A DNA stretch of 5,403 nt from Geopsychrobacter sp. Its GTDB lineage: Bacteria > Desulfobacterota > Desulfuromonadia > Desulfuromonadales > Geopsychrobacteraceae. Position numbers and translations under genes: made by a program. The notes below the pieces were generated by a model. That model saw only the letters and a list, made by a program, of their open reading frames with translations, was not told where the DNA came from and ran no database searches. The stretch is taken from positions 1-5,403 of the forward strand of contig JAUXIR010000147.1 in assembly GCA_030620915.1 (NCBI GenBank). Reading direction: 5' to 3'. Position 1 is the first letter of the stretch; each line of letters starts with the position of its first letter. Below are positions 1-5,292 of this stretch, piece after piece.

Positions 1-459
1 AGCGGTGGACTGGGGCGGGGTGAGCTGTTTATTTTCGGCTGCGTCCTCTCCTGGACGCTCTATTCAATCATCGGTAAATCGGCGATGCGCGGGCTTTCCC
101 CGTTGGCGGCGGTCTGCTGGTCATCCATGGCGGGCACGCTCCTGTTGCTGGTCCCGGCTCTGATCTATGGCAGTCCGATTGAAGCACTCGGGTTCTCCTG
201 GTCGGTCTGGCTGAGCATCGGCTATCTGGGTCTGTTCGGTACGGTGATCGGCTTCCTCTGGTATTTCGAGGGCATCCAGCAGATTGGCCCTTCTCGCGCC
301 GCCGTGTTTATCAATTTTGTGCCGGTCAACGGCGTGTTGCTCGCGACGCTGTTGTTGGACGAACCGCTGGACCTCTCTCTGCTCGGCGGTGGTGCCCTGG
401 TGGTGACCGGCGCTTACCTTGCCAATGCACCAAGGCCGATGTTCTGGCGTAATCACTGA
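1..459 (+). CDS. EamA/DMT-family transporter, C-terminal part (5' end cut off by window)
   Basis: The open frame enters from the left edge and ends at TGA 457-459, so 152 residues are visible and the start lies outside. These contain about five hydrophobic segments (roughly residues 8-25, 34-55, 68-88, 98-118 and 122-140), as expected for the second EamA repeat of a ten-helix drug/metabolite transporter. The segment near residues 106-124 (FVPVNGVLLATLLLDEPL) has the family's Pro in the penultimate helix followed by an acidic 'xEPL' before the last helix. A Trp-Tyr-rich helix ending in WYFEGIQQIG precedes it, also typical. These proteins sit in the inner membrane and mostly export or exchange small metabolites; substrate cannot be read from sequence. 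The protein stops soon after the last helix with a short basic tail (RPMFWRNH), so the 3' end looks intact. No clear terminator follows. Family call is confident; substrate unknown. Confidence 0.9.
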   Translation, partial: SGGLGRGELFIFGCVLSWTLYSIIGKSAMRGLSPLAAVCWSSMAGTLLLLVPALIYGSPIEALGFSWSVWLSIGYLGLFGTVIGFLWYFEGIQQIGPSRAAVFINFVPVNGVLLATLLLDEPLDLSLLGGGALVVTGAYLANAPRPMFWRNH

Positions 460-546
460 TTTGTTTGGCTGTTGTCGCTGTGCTCTTTTGGTCTTTTTGG
501 ATCGAGAGCAATTATGTGCGCCTTGCACCTACGCGCCCTGCGTCTG

Positions 547-555
547 TGTTATATT
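547..555 (+). promoter_or_regulatory. Possible extended -10 promoter for the AsmA-like gene
   Basis: TGT followed by TATATT (550-555) fits an extended -10 element (TGn plus TATAAT with one mismatch). Transcription would begin near 562, giving a leader of about 57 bases. A TTGCAC at 523-528 resembles a -35 box, but the 21-base spacer is too long, so the extended -10 would have to carry the activity. Tentative: the gene could also be read from upstream, since no terminator is visible after the transporter gene. Confidence 0.3.
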
Positions 556-604
556 TGTGCCGAGTATTGAGTAATATGGACGCTATCTGTGTGCAGAAAA
601 AAAA

Positions 605-613
605 GAGAGAGGG
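605..613 (+). promoter_or_regulatory. Purine-rich Shine-Dalgarno site that fixes the start of the AsmA-like gene
   Basis: GAGGG at 609-613 lies 5 bases before the ATG at 619. It is the end of an uninterrupted 20-base purine tract (595-614) that includes a run of eight A. An in-frame GTG at 589 would add ten highly charged residues in front of the signal anchor and would place this ribosome site inside the coding region. ATG 619 is therefore preferred. Confidence 0.7.
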
Positions 614-618
614 ACATC

Positions 619-1410
619 ATGAAAAAAGTAGTTCTGGGCGCGATTCTGGTTTTATTGATAACCATCGGCGGCGGAGTTTACTTCCTGCTGTCAAATCTCG
701 ATGATCTGGTCAAGTCGGCCATAGAAACCTATGGCTCAGAGGCAACTCAGACAACGGTACGGGTCGGGAGTGTCCAGATAGGACTGCAGGATGGCTCTGG
801 GACGATCCGTGGATTGACAGTCGGTAACCCGCAGGGATTTACCTCACCGCAGCTGTTTTCCCTCGGTGAGATTGCGACACAGATCGATCTTGATTCGCTC
901 TCTGGCGACCTGGTCGTGATTGAGCACATCACCGTGAGGGCGCCGGAGATCTTCTTTGAGTTGAACCAGGCGGGTAAAAGCAACCTGGAGGCACTCAAAC
1001 AGAATCTTTCATCCGGTGGTTCGGGATCCTCGGCATCCTCCGCAAGCCAAAGCGGGGTGGGGGCGCCGAAGTTGATTATCCGCAAAGTGCTGTTTGTCGA
1101 CGGGAACATCCACGCCAAGGTAGTGCCGCTCAGCAAGGATTACGAGCTGAAGTTGCCGAAAATCGAGCTGTCAAACCTTGGCGGGAACAGCGGTGCGACA
1201 CCGGCCCAGATTGCCGATCAGGTCCTGAGGGTTTTAACCGATCGGGCCCTGGCCGAGATCAAGCAGCAGGGGATCGACCAGTATAAAGAGAAACTCGAAG
1301 CAGAAGTTAAGCAGCGGATCGATGAAGAGAAGCAGAAGCTGACCGAGAAGATCAACGAAAAGCTCGGTGAGCAGGTCGGAGACAAGTTAAAAGGGCTACT
1401 CAATTACTGA
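619..1410 (+). CDS. Small AsmA-like envelope protein with N-terminal signal anchor and C-terminal coiled coil (function unknown)
   Basis: The 263-residue protein starts MKK and has one hydrophobic segment (about residues 4-24), with no convincing signal-peptidase site, so it is probably anchored in the inner membrane with its body in the periplasm. Residues 28-130 alternate short hydrophobic beta-like strands and contain 'GSGTIRGLTVGNPQGF', 'LGEIATQIDLDSL' and 'IEHITVRAPEIFFE'. This is the repeating pattern of the N-terminal part of AsmA-superfamily proteins, which act in outer-membrane and lipid homeostasis. A Ser/Gly-rich linker (about 131-148) leads to a second strand-rich stretch (150-189, ending LPKIELSNLGG). 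Residues 197-260 are Lys/Glu/Gln-rich with heptad-like spacing, probably a coiled coil. It is much shorter than AsmA or TamB and lacks their long beta-helical body. The start is set by the Shine-Dalgarno site just upstream, and a strong terminator follows the stop by 5 bases, so it is probably transcribed alone or with the transporter gene. The family link is by pattern only; the specific role is unknown. Confidence 0.75.
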   Translation: MKKVVLGAILVLLITIGGGVYFLLSNLDDLVKSAIETYGSEATQTTVRVGSVQIGLQDGSGTIRGLTVGNPQGFTSPQLFSLGEIATQIDLDSLSGDLVVIEHITVRAPEIFFELNQAGKSNLEALKQNLSSGGSGSSASSASQSGVGAPKLIIRKVLFVDGNIHAKVVPLSKDYELKLPKIELSNLGGNSGATPAQIADQVLRVLTDRALAEIKQQGIDQYKEKLEAEVKQRIDEEKQKLTEKINEKLGEQVGDKLKGLLNY

Positions 1411-1415
1411 GTAAC

Positions 1416-1463
1416 GGCATAAAACGGGGCCGGTGGGGAAACTTGCCGGCCCTGTTTTATGCC
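1416..1463 (+). terminator. Intrinsic terminator, probably bidirectional, between convergent genes
   Basis: Arms 1416-1433 and 1446-1463 pair over 18 positions, with one G-U wobble (1426/1453), around a 12-base loop. The GC-rich core (GGGGCCGG with CCGGCCCT) is flanked by AAAAC on the left and GTTTTAT on the right, so either strand yields a GC hairpin followed by a short U-run. It begins 5 bases after the AsmA-like stop and lies 90 bases beyond the stop of the opposing CCG-protein gene. The wobble is G-U in + strand RNA but A-C in - strand RNA, so the + direction should be the stronger. Confidence 0.85.
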
Positions 1464-1553
1464 TGTCTACTCCGTAACTCAACGGCCGTAATGAAAAGGG
1501 TGGCGATGAAACTTCTAAGCTGTTTCCTTCTTTCTCTTCCCATAGCCTCAGGA

Positions 1554-2207
1554 TCAGTGTGCTGCGATAAACGCATCCAGTTCGGCATGCCAGGCTTCTG
1601 GCTCAAAGGTGTCAGCTGTCGTCTCTTCTGCGAACAGCAGATCAACCAGATAGCGCGGCTTTTTGCCACCGATGTGCATCGCCTTGATGCATGAAACACA
1701 ATAGACGACGACATCCTCTTCCGGCATCTCGGCGGCACGTTTGCGCATCTGTTCCTTGACCTGATCGATCGGGAGCTTGCCCAAAAAGCTGTCGCCGCAA
1801 CAGGTGCTTTTGGTGCCGCTGTTCTCCGGCTCGATCAGGCTGATGTTCATCCGTTTAAGCAGGCTGCGGACCGCGTTGTGAACCCTCGGTTGATCGCGGG
1901 TCGGGCAGGCATCGAGGATCGCCATCTTTCGCCCCTGATAGTCGGGGAAGGGGAAACTGTCGCTCCGGGCTAAAATCTCCCACAAGGCGGTGGTGGTCGT
2001 GGTCTCGTAGAGCTCACGGAAGCGGCGGTCGCAACCGGCACAGACGTTGATAACATCTGTGCCGGTCGGTAACTGCGGATCATGGTGGCAGCAGATGCTG
2101 TGTTCTTCGAGCCCGGGAAACTCCGTCTGCAGCAGTTTCAGCAGCCTGGCGGCCAATTCGGGTCTGTAGATCAGCAGGGCACAGCCAGCAGAAAAAACTC
2201 TTTTCAT
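1554..2207 (-). CDS. HdrB-like cysteine-rich (CCG-domain) Fe-S protein, stand-alone
   Basis: The 217-residue soluble protein has two cysteine half-sites spaced like the CCG domains of HdrB, GlpC and related proteins. The first is C9, C39-C40 (followed by His, not Gly) and C56-x2-C59. The second is C101, C136-C137-G138 and C170-x2-C173. In HdrB the paired CCG motifs hold noncubane [4Fe-4S] clusters that reduce a heterodisulfide; in relatives they take part in electron transfer from quinones or organic acids. No signal peptide or membrane segment is visible, so it is probably cytoplasmic. It lacks the CxxCxxCxxxCP ferredoxin motifs seen in GlpC/LldE-type fusions and has no HdrA or HdrC neighbour here. 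ATG 2207 is chosen over ATG 2225 because AAAGGA lies 6 bases before it. It is convergent with the AsmA-like gene and divergent from the binding-protein gene. The domain call is strong; the reaction and partner are unknown. Confidence 0.85.
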   Translation of the reverse strand: MKRVFSAGCALLIYRPELAARLLKLLQTEFPGLEEHSICCHHDPQLPTGTDVINVCAGCDRRFRELYETTTTTALWEILARSDSFPFPDYQGRKMAILDACPTRDQPRVHNAVRSLLKRMNISLIEPENSGTKSTCCGDSFLGKLPIDQVKEQMRKRAAEMPEEDVVVYCVSCIKAMHIGGKKPRYLVDLLFAEETTADTFEPEAWHAELDAFIAAH

Positions 2208-2213
2208 AGTTAT

Positions 2214-2219
2214 TCCTTT
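2214..2219 (-). promoter_or_regulatory. Shine-Dalgarno site that fixes the start of the CCG-protein gene
   Basis: On the - strand this reads AAAGGA, 6 bases before the ATG at 2207. The alternative in-frame ATG at 2225 would add only MLKGIT and would bury this site in the coding sequence, so the shorter 217-residue protein is preferred. Confidence 0.7.
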
Positions 2220-2247
2220 CAGCATTCAGCGCGATTCCTCAGCCGGC

Positions 2248-2276
2248 AAACTAGCATTTGTAGCGCAGTGTACCAA
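2248..2276 (-). promoter_or_regulatory. Possible promoter for the CCG-protein gene
   Basis: On the - strand, TTGGTA (2276-2271) and TAGTTT (2253-2248) are separated by 17 bases, and TGC directly before the second box makes it an extended -10 (TGnTAnnnT). Each box matches consensus at only three or four positions. Transcription would start near 2241, giving a leader of about 34 bases. Tentative. Confidence 0.3.
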
Positions 2277-2510
2277 CCCGATTCTTGCGATTTTCTGCAT
2301 TCAGAGTTTTTTGGTAAAACAAAAGATTATAGATGTTTGGACTAGGGACGTTCGCTTTTGCCATCTTAATACTAAAAAAAATTAATAATGTTTCTTGATT
2401 CCAAAGCCAAAGCTGTCATGCTTAGCGATCCCTAATGAAAATTCCCAAGTAAACATTGCCCCTGTTAACTAATCGGCATTGATGCCATCCCTCGAGAGGA
2501 GAACAAGAGA

Positions 2511-3314
2511 ATGAAGAAAGCTTTAGGACTGATTGTCGCCGCGATGCTGGTCTGCAGTTTTGCCGCTCCGGTTTTTGCCGCTGATGCACTGACCATCTGG
2601 TTCTCGCCCGGCTGGAAATCGAAGGCCGACAAGGCTCGTAACATCGCCAAGGAACTGAGTGCAGAGTCCGGCGTTGCCATCCGCCCGCGGATCGCCAAGA
2701 GTTATCCGGAAGTTCTGGCTGCCTTCTCCACCGATAAACCACAGCTGGTCTATGTCGGTTCCTTCGTCCAGGCCATCATCAAGGCTCGTGGTCTGGGAAC
2801 CGCCCTGGTCCAGAATATCAACGGCAAGGATCTGTACAGCGGTGTGCTGGTCTATCCCAAGGGGGCTGACCCAGCGGCGATTCTGAAGAATTCACCGGCT
2901 GAAATCGCCTTTGCACGGGGTGCCTCCTCGGGTGAGTCGAGTGCCAAGGCTGCAACCGCCGGCAAGGCCGCGATCGGTGTTGCCAATCACGGTGCGACCT
3001 GCGGTGCGGTCAAGGCCGGTAAGGCCAAGGCCGGTGTGGTCAAGAACTGGTGGTGGGCCGCCAATAAGGGCAAGTTCCCTGAGCTGGATATGTACCTGAT
3101 GCCGGGCATCTCGGTAAACCAGAATCCAGACAACGTGCTGACCGCTTCAAAAGCGGTCCCGGCTGATATCCAGGCCAAGATCACCGCCGCCGCCGTGGCG
3201 CGCAAGGCGGCCTTTGGCGCTCCCGAAATGGTCCCCTTCGATCAGTCCCGTCTGGCCGCCCCGCTGGCATTGATGGCAAAGGGTAAGATCGATCCAATGA
3301 CTTATAGCTGGTAA
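2511..3314 (+). CDS. PhnD-family periplasmic substrate-binding protein (phosphonate/phosphate/phosphite-type fold)
   Basis: The 267-residue protein begins with a clear Sec signal peptide: MKK, a hydrophobic core to about residue 19, and cleavage after VFA (23) or FAA (24). The mature part follows the PhnD-type order. A first strand '[15 protein letters not shown]' leads to a helix and '[28 protein letters not shown]', which matches the family's Y-x-x-V...-Y-x-G segment (Y81-V-G-S84). A Ser/Gly turn (A138-S-S-G-E-S-S144) sits where PhnD binds the phosphoryl group. Then come '[20 protein letters not shown]' (from H160) and a C-terminal '[25 protein letters not shown]' module. Such proteins deliver oxyanion-like or other small ligands to ABC importers or receptors. 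At 267 residues it is shorter than typical PhnD, mainly between the Ser/Gly turn and H160, and that stretch is Ala/Lys-rich. C15 lies in the signal core without a lipobox. The start is supported by AGGAG at 2497-2501, 9 bases before ATG. No permease or ATPase gene is adjacent; a chemoreceptor gene follows 73 bases downstream. Fold confident, ligand not. Confidence 0.85.
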   Translation: MKKALGLIVAAMLVCSFAAPVFAADALTIWFSPGWKSKADKARNIAKELSAESGVAIRPRIAKSYPEVLAAFSTDKPQLVYVGSFVQAIIKARGLGTALVQNINGKDLYSGVLVYPKGADPAAILKNSPAEIAFARGASSGESSAKAATAGKAAIGVANHGATCGAVKAGKAKAGVVKNWWWAANKGKFPELDMYLMPGISVNQNPDNVLTASKAVPADIQAKITAAAVARKAAFGAPEMVPFDQSRLAAPLALMAKGKIDPMTYSW

Positions 3315-3322
3315 TTGGGTAA

Positions 3323-3357
3323 GGGCTCCGGCCGGCCAGTTCGGCCGGCCGGAGTCC
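3323..3357 (+). terminator. GC-rich hairpin without U-tract between binding-protein and chemoreceptor genes
   Basis: Arms 3323-3337 and 3343-3357 pair over 15 positions with one G-U (3325/3355) around a 5-base loop. Each arm contains GGCCGGCC, itself a palindrome, so alternative folds exist. The hairpin is followed by GCGTCAAAGC rather than a U-run. It is therefore not a canonical intrinsic terminator. It may act as a partial terminator or as a 3'-end stabiliser that lets the binding protein be made in excess over the receptor. It starts 9 bases after the binding-protein stop and ends 30 bases before the receptor ATG. Confidence 0.55.
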
Positions 3358-3387
3358 GCGTCAAAGCACATCCTGTCAGGAGTCGTT

Positions 3388-5292
3388 ATGAGTATCGGGA
3401 AAAAACTGATTTTGGCCATCTCAGTCACCCTGGCCGTTGCCTTCTTGGTGCTGGCCGTTCTCAATGGGGCCGGGATTAAAAGTAACAATTCGAAACTGGT
3501 CTCGTCGATCCTGACGCGTCTCGAAGCGGACAACGTGACGACGATTGAACGGCTGGAGGCCAATGCGGCCAGTGTTGCCAGTGAACTCGAAAAGGCGGAT
3601 GAGACCGCTCGCCAGGTGATTCTCGATCTCTACAACAATTCATTCAATACCCTGATTGGTGCCATGGGCAATCAGATGTTCCCGATGATCGAGAGTTTTG
3701 ACTTTGACGGGCCGAAGGATGTGGTCGAAAAGCTGATGGCCTCTGATCCTGCGGTGACCTGGGTCCGCCTGACCACCGCAGAAAACCCCGGCAGTGGCGA
3801 CATCATGACCTTTGGCGAGTATTCGGACGAGGACGGCCGGTTGAGCTTCGGCAAGGAGACCAGGGGTGATTTTGCCTACCTGAAGATCGATATGCAGGTC
3901 AGTATGGAGGGGATGTCCGGTCTGGCAAAGGTATCTAAAATCTTCGGCCAGATCAATCAGCATAATCAGCAGCAGACCCGCGGTTTTGCCGAGACCAGTA
4001 AGGCGTCTCTGAGTCGTGCCGGTGACTTTGCCGTACAGATCGGCGAAGAGGGGCAGCAGGGTCTGATTACGACCAATGCGGTTCTGATGCTGGTGGCCCT
4101 GGCCCTTGTGTGTGTGGTCCTGGGCCTGCTGGTCAGAAAGATGATTTCTCAGCCGCTGGAACAGACCGTCGACATGCTCGATGAGCTTGAAAATGGGCAC
4201 ATCGACAAACGATTGAATCTGGATCGCAGCGATGAAATCGGGCGGATGGCCAAGGCGATGGACAGTTTCGCCAACAGCCTGCAGCATGAGATCGTGCAGC
4301 CGCTACAGCAGCTGGCTCAGGGGGACCTGACCTTCGAGGTCAGACCGCGCGATGATCGTGACGAACTGCGTAAGGCCTTGCAGCAGCTCGGTACAGACCT
4401 CAATGATATCATCTCCCAGATTCTGACCACCGGCGAGCAGATCAATGCCGGCAGCAGTCAGGTTTCCGATGCCAGCCAATCCCTCTCTCAGGGAGCGACT
4501 GAGTCCGCGGCTTCACTCGAACAGATCAGCAGCTCGATGAATGTCATCGGTCAGCAGACCACCCAGAGCGCTGAAAATGCCAACCAGGCCAATCAACTTG
4601 CTGCCAATGCCCGTAATGCCGCCAACATCGGCAGTACCGGAATGCTGGAGATGGTTGAGGCCATGGGTGAAATTAACGCATCCGGCCAGAATATCAGCAA
4701 GATCATCAAGGTCATCGACGAAATAGCCTTTCAGACCAACCTGCTGGCACTGAATGCCGCGGTCGAAGCGGCTCGGGCCGGTCAGCATGGTAAGGGGTTT
4801 GCCGTGGTTGCTGAAGAAGTGCGCAACCTGGCCGCACGCAGTGCCAAGGCCGCGAGCGAAACGGCGGAACTGATTGAAGGTTCGGTTGAAAAGGGGACCA
4901 AGGGGACGATGATCGCCGAAAGAACCGCAAGCTCGCTGGAAGAGATCGTCCAGGAGATTAGCAAGGTCACTGACCTGATCGCCGAAATTGCTGCCGCCAG
5001 TAATGAGCAGGCGCAAGGGGTGTCGCAGGTGAATCTTGGTCTGCAGCAGATAGACCAGGTTATTCAGCAGAATACCGCCAGCGCCGAAGAGAGTGCTGCG
5101 ACCAGTGAGGAGCTCTCCAGCCAGGCTGAGCAGCTGCAACAGATGTTGCGCCGCTTTAGCCTCAAGCAGGGTACCCGGCAGTCATTCGCGTCGGCACCGC
5201 TAGGGGTTGCTCCTCAGCAGGCGAGCATCGGCTGGACCGATATTCAACCCCAGCAAATCCCGGAGCCGGATGAGACGATAACGCTGGATTAA
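3388..5292 (+). CDS. Methyl-accepting chemotaxis protein (transmembrane chemoreceptor) with tandem HAMP-like units
   Basis: This is a complete 634-residue chemoreceptor. The first membrane segment is about residues 7-30, a periplasmic sensor about 31-230, and the second membrane segment about 231-249. The sensor is mostly helical at both ends with a short alpha/beta core (about 100-175, around '[10 protein letters not shown]' and '[12 protein letters not shown]'). I cannot assign it firmly; a single-module CHASE/Cache-like domain is possible. A HAMP domain follows (about 250-300; P256, D282-E283-I-G), then a second HAMP-like unit (about 302-345; P305, '[10 protein letters not shown]', D325-E326-L). 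The signalling coiled coil has the hallmark tip from E445 ([20 protein letters not shown], then [18 protein letters not shown]), which contacts CheA and CheW. Likely methylation pairs are E378-Q379, E540-Q541, E567-E568 and E574-E575. The polar tail lacks an aromatic CheR-tethering pentapeptide. AGGAG at 3378-3382, 5 bases before ATG, supports the start. No che genes are in the window, so it would plug into an array encoded elsewhere. It probably shares a transcript with the binding-protein gene. Confidence 0.95.
   Translation: MSIGKKLILAISVTLAVAFLVLAVLNGAGIKSNNSKLVSSILTRLEADNVTTIERLEANAASVASELEKADETARQVILDLYNNSFNTLIGAMGNQMFPMIESFDFDGPKDVVEKLMASDPAVTWVRLTTAENPGSGDIMTFGEYSDEDGRLSFGKETRGDFAYLKIDMQVSMEGMSGLAKVSKIFGQINQHNQQQTRGFAETSKASLSRAGDFAVQIGEEGQQGLITTNAVLMLVALALVCVVLGLLVRKMISQPLEQTVDMLDELENGHIDKRLNLDRSDEIGRMAKAMDSFANSLQHEIVQPLQQLAQGDLTFEVRPRDDRDELRKALQQLGTDLNDIISQILTTGEQINAGSSQVSDASQSLSQGATESAASLEQISSSMNVIGQQTTQSAENANQANQLAANARNAANIGSTGMLEMVEAMGEINASGQNISKIIKVIDEIAFQTNLLALNAAVEAARAGQHGKGFAVVAEEVRNLAARSAKAASETAELIEGSVEKGTKGTMIAERTASSLEEIVQEISKVTDLIAEIAAASNEQAQGVSQVNLGLQQIDQVIQQNTASAEESAATSEELSSQAEQLQQMLRRFSLKQGTRQSFASAPLGVAPQQASIGWTDIQPQQIPEPDETITLD

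Larger units (their letters stand above)
2208..2510. other. Divergent intergenic region upstream of the CCG-protein and binding-protein genes
   Basis: This 303-base stretch holds the start signals of two divergent genes and no convincing open frame. Its middle (about 2290-2460) is clearly more AT-rich than the flanking genes and includes a run of eight A at 2373-2381 broken only at its edges. No canonical sigma-70 pair is convincing for the rightward gene. The nearest candidate is TTGCCA 2358-2363 with AATAAT 2384-2389, but its spacer is 20 bases. CTGTCAT at 2413-2419 equals one half of a Pho-box repeat, without a second half. A small dyad, GGCAT-TG-ATGCC (2475-2486), lies just before the binding-protein ribosome site (AGGAG 2497-2501). 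No sigma-54 site or tRNA-like structure was seen. Confidence 0.6.

Noticed and set aside
481..510. Intrinsic terminator after the transporter gene
   Set aside because: TGCTCT/AGAGCA gives only a 6-bp stem around an 18-base loop, and the T-runs lie in the loop rather than after the stem.
121..528. - strand open frame opposite the transporter
   Set aside because: The product is Arg/Gln/His-rich low-complexity sequence with no family resemblance, a shadow of a clear EamA gene.
589..618. Earlier GTG start for the AsmA-like protein
   Set aside because: It would add ten charged residues before the signal anchor, has no Shine-Dalgarno site of its own, and would place the good site at 609-613 inside the gene.
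2541..2561. Lipoprotein lipobox at C15 of the binding protein
   Set aside because: The residues before C15 are M-L-V, with no Gly/Ala/Ser at -1, and a good signal peptidase I site (VFA) follows.
4513..5139. Long - strand open frame opposite the chemoreceptor
   Set aside because: It lies fully antisense to the highly conserved signalling domain, has no recognisable domain, and arises from the codon bias of the real gene. The - strand frame at 3640-4287 is rejected for the same reason.
5155..5292. CheR/CheB-tethering pentapeptide at the chemoreceptor C-terminus
   Set aside because: The protein ends in an acidic TITLD-type tail. The only Trp in the tail (GWTDI) is internal and does not fit the xWxxF-type end motif.
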